A stretch of DNA of 64,000 bases. Origin: a virus. Shown piece by piece: positions 44,583 through 53,172 of this stretch. The notes beneath the pieces were generated by a model, which worked only from the letters and a program-made list of their open reading frames with translations, was not told the DNA's origin and did no database searches. The translations under genes and the position numbers were made by a program. Numbering within the stretch: the stretch's first letter is position 1; each line of letters starts with the position of its first letter. Location: IMG/VR virus record IMGVR_UViG_3300013115_000353, positions 21,456 through 85,455 of that record. One strand, given 5' to 3'.

Positions 44583-44876
44583 TTAAAATATTCCTATAAT
44601 ATAATTATCTAGTATAACATTATATAGCACACCATCTACACATATTTCCTCTAACATGGACTTGTCCACCACTAGAGTGGGATGTTTGCCAACATTTGCT
44701 ACCGCAGATAATGCGTCTTTAAACCTTACATCTTCTGCCCAGTCCAAAGCTACTACTGTGGCATGTCTTTCTTGAGTCGGCTTAAAGCTATCGGGAAGAA
44801 TGATTCCAGTATCAGTCTGATTTTCTTCTGTTTTGGTTCCTTCTACCAAAACATAACGATTAACCGGCTTAAACAT
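44583..44876 (-). CDS. groES: GroES-like co-chaperonin (97 aa)
   Basis: Matches GroES in plan. F-K-P-V-N-R-Y-V-L-V-E is the first strands, T-D-T-G-I-I-L-P-D-S is the mobile loop with its hydrophobic tripeptide, A-T-V-V-A-L-D is the central strand, and V-L-Y-N-V-I-L-D-N-Y-I-I-G-I-F replaces the V-L-I-M-x-E-x-D-I-L-A end. An insert of about 10 residues lies in the middle. As with T4 gp31, it could cap GroEL, here the phage chaperonin at 26215-27786. Sequence similarity is moderate, layout is convincing. Confidence 0.8.
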   Translation of the reverse strand: MFKPVNRYVLVEGTKTEENQTDTGIILPDSFKPTQERHATVVALDWAEDVRFKDALSAVANVGKHPTLVVDKSMLEEICVDGVLYNVILDNYIIGIF

Positions 44877-45093
44877 TTCCTACCTCATTTTCTAGCACTT
44901 TCTTATGAGTCTCAAACTCCTTCGATGTCAAAAAAATATCTTCGCGGCTGCCGCAGTGTTTACAATACATTGTAATATTTACTTTGCCTCCCACAAGAGC
45001 ACGGATGTGACCAGTGGGCGCCCAATAACATTCTGTTGGGCATCTTCCTGCCGTCTTGATTCTTTTTTGATCAAAAAGATGATTAAAATTCAT
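44869..45093 (-). CDS. Zinc-binding hypothetical protein (74 aa)
   Basis: Cysteines in G-R-C-P-T-E-C (C-x3-C) and C-K-H-C-G-S suggest a zinc ribbon. ATG at 45093 after GGAGG. The small size and place between ribonucleotide reductase and GroES suggest a regulatory or accessory role that I cannot define. Confidence 0.7.
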   Translation of the reverse strand: MNFNHLFDQKRIKTAGRCPTECYWAPTGHIRALVGGKVNITMYCKHCGSREDIFLTSKEFETHKKVLENEVGNV

Positions 45094-45105
45094 TTATACC
45101 TCCTA

Positions 45106-47073
45106 TTAAATAGTACATGAATCATTTGTACAAAACTTTGTCCCGCTTCCGCCTTCTTCATCTTCCACGCGCTGGAGTGGGGAGATGTTTTTTATCATAC
45201 GGTTGTAAGTACTCTTATCAATTGCTTCGTAGGGAGCTTGTTCGTATCCTGTCTCTTTATATCTCAAAAAAGAGACAGCTTTAAGGCGCGTTTCATACAT
45301 TTCTAGAGCATCTTTAATTTGGGGCGCCTCCTCGTCATTAAATGTAACCGTAATAGAAACAGAATTATCTGCCCAATAATGTTGATATTGGGCGGCGATC
45401 TCAAGCTGCTCCCACATACTTACATTGCGTTTGCCCTTTACAAAATAAGGCTCATGAATAGGAAACTCTACCACCTTAGTATTAGGAGAGTATTGATCAT
45501 CTTCTATCGTATAGCCAGCATTTTGAAGTGCAACCAACAATTGAGATTGATTTGAAAAACGAATGCGACGAATATAGTATTCGCTCTCAGGAAAATGAAT
45601 TCCTGGGGTGGATCCATTCAGCAACGAAACCGTACCGGATGGCTTGATAGAGGTTGTTCTAACAGACTTAGGGATGCACAGCCAATTAGAATATTCCTCA
45701 TCTAATTCGGCTACATGCTTATAGGCATTGTCGCACCATTGATACATTGTTCTTCTTCCAAACTTATTAAATGCCTGTACAACTCCAGACTGAGATAGTC
45801 CGATTCTTCTATTCTTCAACATCTTTGCGTTGGTTTCGGGCCATTGAGTGTTTGTAAGAGTAACAGTCTTGCCATAAAGATAGGCAATCTTAAGCGTCTT
45901 TAAATAATCTTCATAAGAATCGTGCTTGGCAGGATATGTCTCAACCAAACAACATAACTCTCCATCTTCAAGCTGTTGCTCAACACAAGGATTAAACCCT
46001 GCAACGTTAATGTCATCGTATCTTTCAGGATCCTTAAACCTTCCTCTGATGCGTGCATTATTGAGCCAGATATATCCTGGCTCGCCATTCTTCTGGCTCT
46101 GTTCTGCATGCCACGTATAGTCCATTCCTACTTCAGCCACAAAAGAATTATTGGAACCCCAACGATGATGATAAAGCTTCTCTTGATCGTTCTTCATCTG
46201 AAGATAATGCATGTCATCGTGGGTGCCCATCGCCAGAGCGGCTGACCGACGAACGTTTCCTGCCACAACACATCTACCGATCAGATTCTCAACATCAACG
46301 ATGTCAACTGAAGTGATTGGTTCGCCTACCTTGTCTAAAAACAATTCTGCTAAATTTTCGTGCAGTTCTTTAAGAGGAGCGGCACCACTCGAAGTGCCTC
46401 CAAATCCTTTAATGAGGGCACCTTCAGGACGGATGGCGGAATAATCAAACTTGGGTACCTTAGTCCCGAAGAAATATCCATCTAATAAGATATGAACTGA
46501 ATTCACCCAGCCTTCTCTAGAGTCATCAATAATATGAATGTCGTTGGTTTGTTCTGGCTCTTTGATAATGAGGCTACCGGCGCCCAGAGTGTCAAACCCC
46601 ACGCCAATACCCACCATCAAAGCGTCCATCATCCAAGAAAATAAATAACCTCCCTTGGAGGAGAGTTCTCTAGTAGATCGAAAGGCACAATTAAAAAGGC
46701 CGGCGCCTGTTTTTTCTTCAACAAACTTCGTGCCCATCATCCACAACCCACGTCCAGGTGGCGTCCATTTCAAATTAAACAAACGATCATATGCATCCTT
46801 GGCGGTTCGTTGTGCTTTTGCGTCATTCCATTCTAAGCCGTTATCAATGACATGTTGTTTCTGCATATTAAACATGCCCTCAACGACGCGGCGACATGTC
46901 TGCCACCACTCCTCAGTACCTACAGCATCGGAATCAAACTCGTTCAGTCGGCGCGCATAAGTACGCTTGAACGTGACATATCCCAGTGGGCCCCATGGTA
47001 TCTCTTGGGTTTTATACGGATCAATAAACACATCTGACAATCTAAATCTGCGGACATTTTGTGAAGTTCTCAT
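45106..47073 (-). CDS. Class II (B12-dependent) ribonucleotide reductase (655 aa)
   Basis: Monomeric RTPR-type enzyme. It has L-F-N-C-A-F-R-S-T (near residue 128), G-I-G-V-G-F-D-T-L-G-A-G, a V-A-G-N-V-R-R-S-A-A-L-A segment, the active-site N-P-C-V-E-Q (near 356), and a C-terminal redox pair F-C-T-N-D-S-C-T. It reduces ribonucleoside triphosphates to deoxyribonucleotides with adenosylcobalamin, without oxygen. No NrdA/NrdB pair is seen. It links to glutaredoxin and thioredoxin-like genes and dUTPase for dNTP supply. Confidence 0.92.
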   Translation of the reverse strand: MRTSQNVRRFRLSDVFIDPYKTQEIPWGPLGYVTFKRTYARRLNEFDSDAVGTEEWWQTCRRVVEGMFNMQKQHVIDNGLEWNDAKAQRTAKDAYDRLFNLKWTPPGRGLWMMGTKFVEEKTGAGLFNCAFRSTRELSSKGGYLFSWMMDALMVGIGVGFDTLGAGSLIIKEPEQTNDIHIIDDSREGWVNSVHILLDGYFFGTKVPKFDYSAIRPEGALIKGFGGTSSGAAPLKELHENLAELFLDKVGEPITSVDIVDVENLIGRCVVAGNVRRSAALAMGTHDDMHYLQMKNDQEKLYHHRWGSNNSFVAEVGMDYTWHAEQSQKNGEPGYIWLNNARIRGRFKDPERYDDINVAGFNPCVEQQLEDGELCCLVETYPAKHDSYEDYLKTLKIAYLYGKTVTLTNTQWPETNAKMLKNRRIGLSQSGVVQAFNKFGRRTMYQWCDNAYKHVAELDEEYSNWLCIPKSVRTTSIKPSGTVSLLNGSTPGIHFPESEYYIRRIRFSNQSQLLVALQNAGYTIEDDQYSPNTKVVEFPIHEPYFVKGKRNVSMWEQLEIAAQYQHYWADNSVSITVTFNDEEAPQIKDALEMYETRLKAVSFLRYKETGYEQAPYEAIDKSTYNRMIKNISPLQRVEDEEGGSGTKFCTNDSCTI

Positions 47074-47076
47074 AAA

Positions 47077-48447
47077 TTATTTTCTCCCTTTTCTGAACTT
47101 TTCATATCTTGTTTGTAATACTTGTTGTTGCTTTTTAGGATCAAGCGCCACGGGATTTAACTGTATCTGTGGCGTTGTTGCCTTTGGAAGTATTTTGATA
47201 TTAACATTTGATGTATCCATAAAAATATCATACACAATTCCATCAGGACCGTTCCGGTTTTTAGCAATAAAAATCTTTCCTTGGTTCTTCTTTTTATCTT
47301 CAATGGTGCGCGACACAGAAAAAATAAAATCTGCGACGAAACACTTATTAAAGGCTTCTGAAATTTGTTCCATTGTAATCACTTCTGCACTTAGCCCAGA
47401 TCTATTTGTTTGTGAAGCTGTCCATAAGGCACACTTAAATTCAGAAGCAATCGCTCTAAGCTCTTCATAAATAGATTCCAATTCGTTTCGTCTCTCTTTT
47501 CTAATAACAGTTGGGCGCAATAAATCTGCATAATCAACAATGATCATTCCAGGATCGATCCCTCGCTTGACGAGGCGAGACAAATGCGCTCGAATAGTAT
47601 TGGTGGAAGCAGACTTGGTGGGATATTCTTTCACGATTAGTTTACCATCAATCTGGTTGATTTGTTTATAAATATCTTCTTTAAAACTGGGTAAATTAGA
47701 AAGAGGATATCCAGTGATACAGCTATCATACCGATTTCCAATCACAGTGTCTGGCAACTCCAGCGTATAATGTACCACCACCTTCTTTTCTTTTAGCGCC
47801 TGGACGCCAAGATGTACAAGCACCATTGACTTGCCGGCGCCGGTGGGAGCAATAACAACCCCCATCTCTTTCTGTCCCAAGCCGCCTCCGCTTATGCCGT
47901 CGATGTCTTTCCAGCCCGTAGTCACGGGGCGTCGATGTTTGGGCTTATATCTCTCCTCAAAATCCTGAATAAAATCATGTCCAAAATCAGTCTCGGAACC
48001 AAGTCTTAATGAGTCATTGATGACTTTGGAAATCTCATCAAAAGAACACGTCTGAAGCAGTCCAACGGATTTCATCATAGCCTCTTTAAGATTTTGTTTC
48101 CGGCAGAAATCTAGGCTAGCCTCTTTAATGTATTCTATATCAGTGAGTTCTTTCTTGTGTATCTTTGCAAAATAATCACGTACCTGTTTTTGAACTATCT
48201 CATCTTCTTTCTCTAAGTCAGTTCGTAGGATACTAATAATAGCATCTACCGAAGGATGTTTATTATACTTCTGTCGATATGTGATAATGCGCTGTACAAA
48301 GACGCGCAAGTATTCTAACTCTAAAAAGTTTACATTAAACACTTCCATTATCTGATCGGCAAATGGCCGATCTTCGAAAATTAGTTGTACCAGTCCTTCT
48401 TGGAAAGCTTTTCCATACTTCCCAAAGCTTGCGCCCTCTCTTGTCAT
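47077..48447 (-). CDS. Replicative DNA helicase, DnaB/gp41 type (456 aa)
   Basis: RecA-like motor in the C-terminal half: Walker A A-P-T-G-A-G-K-S at 200-207 and Walker B I-I-V-D-Y-A-D at 302-308. The N-terminal half is helical and primase-interacting in related enzymes. It unwinds the fork for DnaE. Its gene has a strong promoter at 48467-48494. No separate primase gene is visible in the window. Confidence 0.9.
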   Translation of the reverse strand: MTREGASFGKYGKAFQEGLVQLIFEDRPFADQIMEVFNVNFLELEYLRVFVQRIITYRQKYNKHPSVDAIISILRTDLEKEDEIVQKQVRDYFAKIHKKELTDIEYIKEASLDFCRKQNLKEAMMKSVGLLQTCSFDEISKVINDSLRLGSETDFGHDFIQDFEERYKPKHRRPVTTGWKDIDGISGGGLGQKEMGVVIAPTGAGKSMVLVHLGVQALKEKKVVVHYTLELPDTVIGNRYDSCITGYPLSNLPSFKEDIYKQINQIDGKLIVKEYPTKSASTNTIRAHLSRLVKRGIDPGMIIVDYADLLRPTVIRKERRNELESIYEELRAIASEFKCALWTASQTNRSGLSAEVITMEQISEAFNKCFVADFIFSVSRTIEDKKKNQGKIFIAKNRNGPDGIVYDIFMDTSNVNIKILPKATTPQIQLNPVALDPKKQQQVLQTRYEKFRKGRK

Positions 48448-48466
48448 TTATGCCCTCTTGTTTATT

Positions 48467-48494
48467 ATTATAACACGTTGACGGTAAAAGTCAA
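48467..48494 (-). promoter_or_regulatory. Helicase promoter
   Basis: Minus strand: TTGACT (48489-48494), 16-bp spacer, TATAAT (48467-48472). The TGA of the upstream nuclease gene (48491-48493) is inside the -35 box. Confidence 0.8.
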
Positions 48495-49450
48495 CCACAT
48501 TCTCTCACGATCTTATTCATGTGCGTTTTTAAATCTTCTAGATTTAGTTCTCCAAATCCATCATCACGCATCATACGAATAATTTCAGTTTTATTAAATG
48601 TAAATTCAAAGTTCTCGACAGCTTCCTTCGTCACCATCTTAGATTGGAAAGACATCTGGGGAGCGTACAACTGCATCATTTTATAATTATGTTCGATTAT
48701 CTCCTTTCCCTCAATGATGTTAGGAAAAAATCTAAGTTTGCTTTCGGCGTGTTCACAATGTTCTATAACCTCTTCAATTGTATAAGCTTTTTCCTCCGAT
48801 AAAAAATCAAGCCTTTTTGCTACTGTTGCAAATCCAACACCTTTAATACCTGGAAGGTTATCAGAGGCGTCTCCAATGATTGCACGTGCTAGTGCCATGT
48901 TCGTGGGGTGAATTCCCGTTTGCTCGATGATACGATTTTTGTTTAACAATTCTTTTTTAACTGGCCGCATCAAAACAGTCTCATCATCACACAACTGAAA
49001 GAAGTCTTTGTCGTTTGAAACAATAACCTTCTGCCAGCCCTTGTAATAAGGCATCTGAGTGATGTAAGAGATAACGTCATCTGCTTCAATTTGAGGTAGC
49101 ATCGTCTGGATGATCGGCATCTCATTTAGATACTCAATCAAACGACTTTGTTGCCACACCTTGTTTGTAGTTTCCTCATCCTCTGATAAGTTATGAAAGG
49201 CGCGATTCAATCGAATAGGCTTGCGTCCCTCTTTGTAGTTCTTATCCATCGTCTTGCGCTTTCGAGAACCATCTGGGCCATCCCAAGCGATCACTACATG
49301 ATCTGGTTTCGTATCTCTCACAAGCTTCTGTAAAATCTTTAACGATCCTTTTAGCCCTCCAATAGGTTGCCCATTGGTAGAGATGGAGGGATCAACAATG
49401 TATGCCCTCAAATACATATTCAAAGCATCAATAATTAATACTCTTTTCAT
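48491..49450 (-). CDS. 5'-3' exonuclease / RNase H-type flap nuclease (319 aa)
   Basis: FEN/T4 RNase H family. It has V-L-I-I-D-A-L-N-M-Y-L-R-A at 4-16, W-D-G-P-D-G-S-R-K in the first third, Q-I-E-A-D-D-V-I-S with paired Asp, S-N-D-K-D-F-F-Q-L, and the helix-hairpin-helix I-G-D-A-S-D-N-L-P-G-I-K-G-V-G. I start at the ATG at 49450, which overlaps the upstream stop by 4 bases; a longer frame to 49495 is unsupported. It removes RNA primers and flaps, working with the short family-A polymerase, which lacks this domain. Confidence 0.92.
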   Translation of the reverse strand: MKRVLIIDALNMYLRAYIVDPSISTNGQPIGGLKGSLKILQKLVRDTKPDHVVIAWDGPDGSRKRKTMDKNYKEGRKPIRLNRAFHNLSEDEETTNKVWQQSRLIEYLNEMPIIQTMLPQIEADDVISYITQMPYYKGWQKVIVSNDKDFFQLCDDETVLMRPVKKELLNKNRIIEQTGIHPTNMALARAIIGDASDNLPGIKGVGFATVAKRLDFLSEEKAYTIEEVIEHCEHAESKLRFFPNIIEGKEIIEHNYKMMQLYAPQMSFQSKMVTKEAVENFEFTFNKTEIIRMMRDDGFGELNLEDLKTHMNKIVRECG

Positions 49451-49668
49451 TCCTTTTCTCCTTTTAAATTTTGGATATGATGTTCCAGATACCACTTGGC
49501 TTTTTCTAAATCCTCAATACTGTGTTTAGTTTTCTTACCTGCTCGTGAAATATACTTAATCACATTTCCTAAACAAAAGCCCAGCCCCCATGCATCTATT
49601 ACTTTAATTGCCTCATAGGGATTCTCTTCGCCTCCATAGTGGCTAGGGTGGTTAATCTTCTCTGTCAT
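49447..49668 (-). CDS. DUF3310 (SaV-like) protein (73 aa)
   Basis: I-N-H-P-S-H-Y at 5-11, E-A-I-K-V-I-D-A-W, N-V-I-K-Y-I-S-R-A-G-K-K and D-L-E-K-A-K-W-Y-L are the family hallmarks. These small proteins are widespread in phages next to replication genes and are sometimes called nucleotide-kinase-like, without a proven reaction. It overlaps the lipoprotein candidate by 17 bases. Confidence 0.88.
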   Translation of the reverse strand: MTEKINHPSHYGGEENPYEAIKVIDAWGLGFCLGNVIKYISRAGKKTKHSIEDLEKAKWYLEHHIQNLKGEKE

Positions 49669-49837
49669 CTTTATCGCCCGTGTCTTTGCAAATTATATGC
49701 CCGTCATCATCGAGTGGCGGCCGGTGTTCGTGTGCGGTATCGCCAGGGCACCAACAATTACTTCCCCCAGGACACTTACTATCGTTGGGGTAAAGTCCGT
49801 AGCTGCATGCCAGCAGCAATGGCAGAATAAAATTCAT
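49652..49837 (-). CDS. Small lipoprotein candidate (61 aa)
   Basis: M-N-F-I-L-P-L-L-L-A-C-S is a short signal sequence with lipobox L-L-A-C. The mature part has Pro, Cys and Asp (K-C-P-G-G-S-N-C-W-C-P-G-D) and ends D-K-D-D-R-E-D. Its ATG at 49837 overlaps the TGA of the SH3 copy upstream. An outer-membrane spanin subunit (Rz1-like) is possible but it is not nested in an Rz gene. Two overlaps support translation. Confidence 0.62.
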   Translation of the reverse strand: MNFILPLLLACSYGLYPNDSKCPGGSNCWCPGDTAHEHRPPLDDDGHIICKDTGDKDDRED

Positions 49838-50013
49838 CCTATCACCTCAACAATCTCACTTTCAAAAAATACATCTGGCGCCTTGTCTCCTACACACAGG
49901 ATTTCATAGGTACCTTCCTTCCAGTCGCCCACAATAAGCCCTACATAGTATCTGTTGGGAGGAGATACGTCGTCTATTATTTTTACTAACTGCCCTACTT
50001 TATATTTCTTCAT
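49834..50013 (-). CDS. SH3/KOW-like protein (59 aa), dispersed copy
   Basis: Begins M-K-K-Y-K-V-G-Q-L-V-K-I-I-D-D, has Y-V-G-L-I-V-G-D and Y-E-I-L-C-V strands and ends S-E-I-V-E-V-I-G. The final codons contain GAGGTGATAGGATG, which is the ribosome site plus ATG of the lipoprotein gene, the same gene-joining trick as in the left array, 35 kb away. Confidence 0.72.
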   Translation of the reverse strand: MKKYKVGQLVKIIDDVSPPNRYYVGLIVGDWKEGTYEILCVGDKAPDVFFESEIVEVIG

Positions 50014-50459
50014 AGTTTATAACTCCCCACAATCTTATCATCAATGGTATACACCACCTTCTTAATACCTACGTGCTTCATGGCAGCGTGACACATCGAA
50101 CACGGCTTACTCAGCCTGTATTCTCCGCACTTACCCACGCGTGCAACGTACACAGTTGCGCCGGTAGTAATAGATCGATCAAGTCCCAAAATAACCCCCA
50201 ATTCCGCATGCACCGTGGTGCGTCCGTTGTGCTCTTTTTGAAATCTTTTCCCGAAAGACGAAAAATTGTTTTTATTATATGCAGTATTTCTAATAGAACT
50301 ACCCTTAACCAGGACGGCGCCGTGTTTGTACTCTGGATAAACTGATTGGTTGGCTACTCTCTTAGCCAAGTCCATATATCGATTCACCTTACCCTTGTAC
50401 TTATGATATCTGTCTGCTGATTGCGTATTGTATTCTGCACATTGTCTGGGCTCAGACAA
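50010..50459 (-). CDS. Cytidine/dCMP deaminase-like protein (149 aa), TTG start
   Basis: Zinc deaminase motifs: V-H-A-E at 83-86 and P-C-S-M-C at 119-123. K-H-G-A-V-L-V near residue 46 is the usual strand. The TTG at 50459 has a perfect AGGAGG site and its own promoter (50483-50511). It may deaminate dCMP to dUMP, or act on another cytidine substrate; the short length and lack of the regulatory arm favour neither. It would feed the dUMP pool with dUTPase. Confidence 0.82.
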   Translation of the reverse strand: MSEPRQCAEYNTQSADRYHKYKGKVNRYMDLAKRVANQSVYPEYKHGAVLVKGSSIRNTAYNKNNFSSFGKRFQKEHNGRTTVHAELGVILGLDRSITTGATVYVARVGKCGEYRLSKPCSMCHAAMKHVGIKKVVYTIDDKIVGSYKL

Positions 50460-50482
50460 GAAAACCTCCTAAACATATACCA

Positions 50483-50511
50483 AGTATACTAGCTTAGGAG
50501 GCTGAAGTCAA
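50483..50511 (-). promoter_or_regulatory. Promoter of the deaminase unit
   Basis: Minus strand: TTGACT (50506-50511), 17-bp spacer, TATACT (50483-50488). It lies in the 65-base gap after the His-rich gene. Confidence 0.83.
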
Positions 50512-50524
50512 GTGTTTATTTGTT

Positions 50525-50767
50525 TTAAATAACTACTTTAACACCGAATGACCATCTTCCGCGAATCCAATGCCCATAAGGATCATAATGCCCTGGTGTC
50601 CAATTCCACCCTACAACACGGCGTGCGTGATGTCGGTGTCGTGGAGGAGGCGAGTGCCGGTGTGTCGTCGCATGATGTTTATGCTTCGGCGGTGGCGACT
50701 TATGTGCCTTGTGGTGTGCGTCTGCTGGTGCTGATAGGAGCACCATCAAAGATAGAATATTTAACAT
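50525..50767 (-). CDS. Secreted His-rich WXXGXW-repeat protein (80 aa)
   Basis: Signal peptide (residues 1-17, L-N-I-L-S-L-M-V-L-L-S-A-P-A-D-A) followed by a His/Lys/Pro-rich stretch (H-K-A-H-K-S-P-P-P-K-H-K-H-H). The end, W-N-W-T-P-G-H-Y-D-P-Y-G-H-W then W-I-R-G-R-W, is typical of small periplasmic WXXGXW proteins. The His tract should bind Ni, Cu or Zn. Start ATG at 50767 with AAGGAG. Its presence among replication genes is unexpected; it may alter the envelope of the infected cell. Confidence 0.75.
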   Translation of the reverse strand: MLNILSLMVLLSAPADAHHKAHKSPPPKHKHHATTHRHSPPPRHRHHARRVVGWNWTPGHYDPYGHWIRGRWSFGVKVVI

Positions 50768-50828
50768 GTTATTTCTCCTTCTATGTGGGAATATTCTTCC
50801 CAGTATTTAGACGGATGAACTTTATGTT

Positions 50829-51953
50829 TTATTCATTTTCTTCGTAAAAATCTTTCGCATTGCCCAATCTTTCATCGAACTTTCTCACCACTTCCTCATC
50901 CATCAGTTGGAGAATCTTTTCTCTAAATTCTGAATCTTCACGAATCAAACCACTCCACTTAGACGGTTGAAACTTCTTGGTATATCCATCGGGCATCGTG
51001 AGCGTATACCACGCACCAGCACTCGTCAAATAATCTGAACTCTTGATGGCATCAAACCAGCTTTCCTCATCGCGGATACCAATATCTTTTGTACCCCACA
51101 TAATACGGAAAGTACAGTTTCTGCCTTGTGTCCCAAAGCGAGACTTTTCTAGTTTACACCTCACCTCTGAGCCAATGCGAAATCCCTTTTCGTCTGTGAC
51201 AAAAGAACTCTTTGACTTGCGCCCTGTCAACCAGATACGCAAAGAGTATGCGTAATGCATAGCCTTACCACCAGGGGTAGTATACGGAGTTACCATAGCA
51301 ATCTGTCGTGCCATTGGCCCTGATGGAATGTTTGTCTTCAGCTGGTTCAAAACCAGAAAAGTAGCTTGCTGATCCGCAATCGGAATAGTAAGCTTTGACA
51401 TTCCCTTTGCCAGAATACGAGCCTTCACTGCCATCGATGATTGAGGATTAAAATCTCCTTCAATATCAGAAATAGCCGGCGTCAATGCCAACGAATCCCA
51501 GATGAAAACAAGCTGTTCATCAGTCGCTCCAAGCAACTCTTCAATCGTCTCCAAGACGAACTCAACAGACGTTGCCTGGATGTACATAAGACGCTCTAGG
51601 TCGCAGCCTGAGCGCTCCAAAAAGTCAGGATCGATAGCAGACTCGGAATCAAAATACACCACAAGCTTACCCTGTTTCTGGGCGTTTGCTGCTATCTGTG
51701 CTGCCATGTATGACTTGCCTGTGGACTCCAACCCTGCTAGCTCTGTGATCTTCCCAACGGGGATGCCGGCTACTTGTCCACGACACACAATGGAGTCCAG
51801 CCAGCGTGAGCCAGTAGGGATCCATTCCTTTACTTGCGTGGGATTTGAGCCAGTTAAATCATGGGCTACATTTCTGCCGGCCTTCTTGTTAACGATCTTC
51901 ATCAGATCTTGCATTGCTACTCGACCCGGCTTTGTTTGTGCTTTTCTAGCCAT
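50829..51953 (-). CDS. uvsX: RecA/UvsX-type recombinase (374 aa)
   Basis: Walker A G-L-E-S-T-G-K-S at 74-81, Walker B-like L-V-F-I-W-D-S-L-A near 155-163, and F-L-V-L-N-Q-L-K-T-N near 205, corresponding to the DNA-binding loop region. The ATG at 51953 overlaps the ParB-like gene by 8 bases and gives the N terminus M-A-R-K-A-Q-T-K. It catalyses strand exchange and recombination-dependent replication with the gp32-like SSB. The name uvsX is by analogy; it may be closer to bacterial RecA. Confidence 0.9.
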   Translation of the reverse strand: MARKAQTKPGRVAMQDLMKIVNKKAGRNVAHDLTGSNPTQVKEWIPTGSRWLDSIVCRGQVAGIPVGKITELAGLESTGKSYMAAQIAANAQKQGKLVVYFDSESAIDPDFLERSGCDLERLMYIQATSVEFVLETIEELLGATDEQLVFIWDSLALTPAISDIEGDFNPQSSMAVKARILAKGMSKLTIPIADQQATFLVLNQLKTNIPSGPMARQIAMVTPYTTPGGKAMHYAYSLRIWLTGRKSKSSFVTDEKGFRIGSEVRCKLEKSRFGTQGRNCTFRIMWGTKDIGIRDEESWFDAIKSSDYLTSAGAWYTLTMPDGYTKKFQPSKWSGLIREDSEFREKILQLMDEEVVRKFDERLGNAKDFYEENE

Positions 51954-53028
51954 CGCTGTCTGTGTCTCCTTTATCCACAAATGGATAAGATATTAATGAA
52001 TGTTGATTTTCTTTCTTTGGACCCTCCATGATCTGCGGAATGAATTTTATAACCTCAAAGTTTCTTCTAGAGAAAATATGAAGCGAGCTATCAATATATC
52101 TTTTTAATAGTTCTACATACTCATCCCGTTGATCAAGAATATCAGTTGGGTTTTTTTTATCAGAAAACCCCACAAAATGGACAGTCACATTCTCCAGATC
52201 TTTTTGAGGGATTTTACTAGTACCCGATTCTAATTCTATTAAAGTCGGGAGAAGAAGCCCAAAAGTTTTAGCGGCCAACTTAGCGGGAAAAACACATGGT
52301 ATGGAATTTGTTTCTCGACAATACTTCACGTTATTAAATTTCCCATTCTTAATAAACGTTTTAAACTCCGGAAAATCTCTCTCGATCAGCCACTGTTGAG
52401 CATCTGTCATCGCATAGCCATTCACTTTAAGAAGCGTCGGCCCTTTGCCAACTTCATTAAAAATTTGTCTTATCAACCTTCTCCTACTCACAGTAGTGTT
52501 TTGTGGTAGACTGTCGTTTACTAAAGTAGTAACATTTTCAACCTTCTTTTCGTCAGACAAACATTGCCAATCTTCTAGAAGACTTGCTTTTCCTACTTCT
52601 AATATGTCGGGCTCACTATTGCCTTGAATAGACCCCTTTACCTTATTAAGGGTAACTTGCAATCTTTTTAGTTTGGCTCCCGCTGGCCGTGCGTCCACCA
52701 GCATATATACAGGTACCGAAGTCCACCCCAGTCCACGTAACGCTGGATCTCTAGTGTATCCCTCAATCAAGTATGATGTTGAATCCACGAACAAAGGAGT
52801 CAAAAGGCCATCTGCGAGAATAGACAGTCTCTTTCTAGCAATTTCTTTGGATACAGTGCCAAAAACTCTAACCTGATTGTTCTTTTGATCCCGTTTGATG
52901 TCTTTCAGGCGCATTTCCGTCAAGGTAAATGTATAGGATCCATCCATAGTTTCAACAGTTACCTCAGATGGGTATGAGTTAATATCATAATTTTTCACTA
53001 CTTTTAATTTCGCTTGTTCTTGGTGCAT
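51946..53028 (-). CDS. ParB-like domain protein (360 aa)
   Basis: Residues about 60-115 follow the ParB/sulfiredoxin-like plan: L-S-I-L-A-D-G-L-L-T-P-L-F-V-D, then L-I-E-G-Y-T-R-D-P-A-L-R-G-L-G-W and S-V-P-V-Y-M-L-V-D. The E-G-Y-T-R box corresponds to the ParB G-E-R-R box with changes. The rest is helical. Possible CTP-binding or nuclease function, or regulation of replication. It shares this domain type with the end of the giant protein at 19840-24165. Confidence 0.72.
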   Translation of the reverse strand: MHQEQAKLKVVKNYDINSYPSEVTVETMDGSYTFTLTEMRLKDIKRDQKNNQVRVFGTVSKEIARKRLSILADGLLTPLFVDSTSYLIEGYTRDPALRGLGWTSVPVYMLVDARPAGAKLKRLQVTLNKVKGSIQGNSEPDILEVGKASLLEDWQCLSDEKKVENVTTLVNDSLPQNTTVSRRRLIRQIFNEVGKGPTLLKVNGYAMTDAQQWLIERDFPEFKTFIKNGKFNNVKYCRETNSIPCVFPAKLAAKTFGLLLPTLIELESGTSKIPQKDLENVTVHFVGFSDKKNPTDILDQRDEYVELLKRYIDSSLHIFSRRNFEVIKFIPQIMEGPKKENQHSLISYPFVDKGDTDSDG

Positions 53029-53162
53029 TTATTTCCTCCTAATAGTTTTTTATGCGCTTGACAATATTGATGCTCTGGATTACAGGACTTTGCTCTACAA
53101 GGGGCAGAGCTATAATAGCCGCCACAACATTTCTTATTGAGCGCCTTACACCACTTGTTCAT
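53004..53162 (-). CDS. Small Cys-rich protein (52 aa)
   Basis: Read directly: M-N-K-W-C-K-A-L-N-K-K-C-C-G-G-Y-Y, then C-R-A-K-S-C-N-P-E-H-Q-Y-C and a basic tail. Seven Cys and several Lys in 52 residues suggest a zinc-binding knot. The ATG at 53162 has an AAGGAAGG site just after a terminator hairpin, and the last 25 bases overlap the ParB-like gene in another frame. The overlap and small size leave some doubt. Confidence 0.65.
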   Translation of the reverse strand: MNKWCKALNKKCCGGYYSSAPCRAKSCNPEHQYCQAHKKLLGGNKCTKNKRN

Positions 53163-53172
53163 AACCTTCCTT

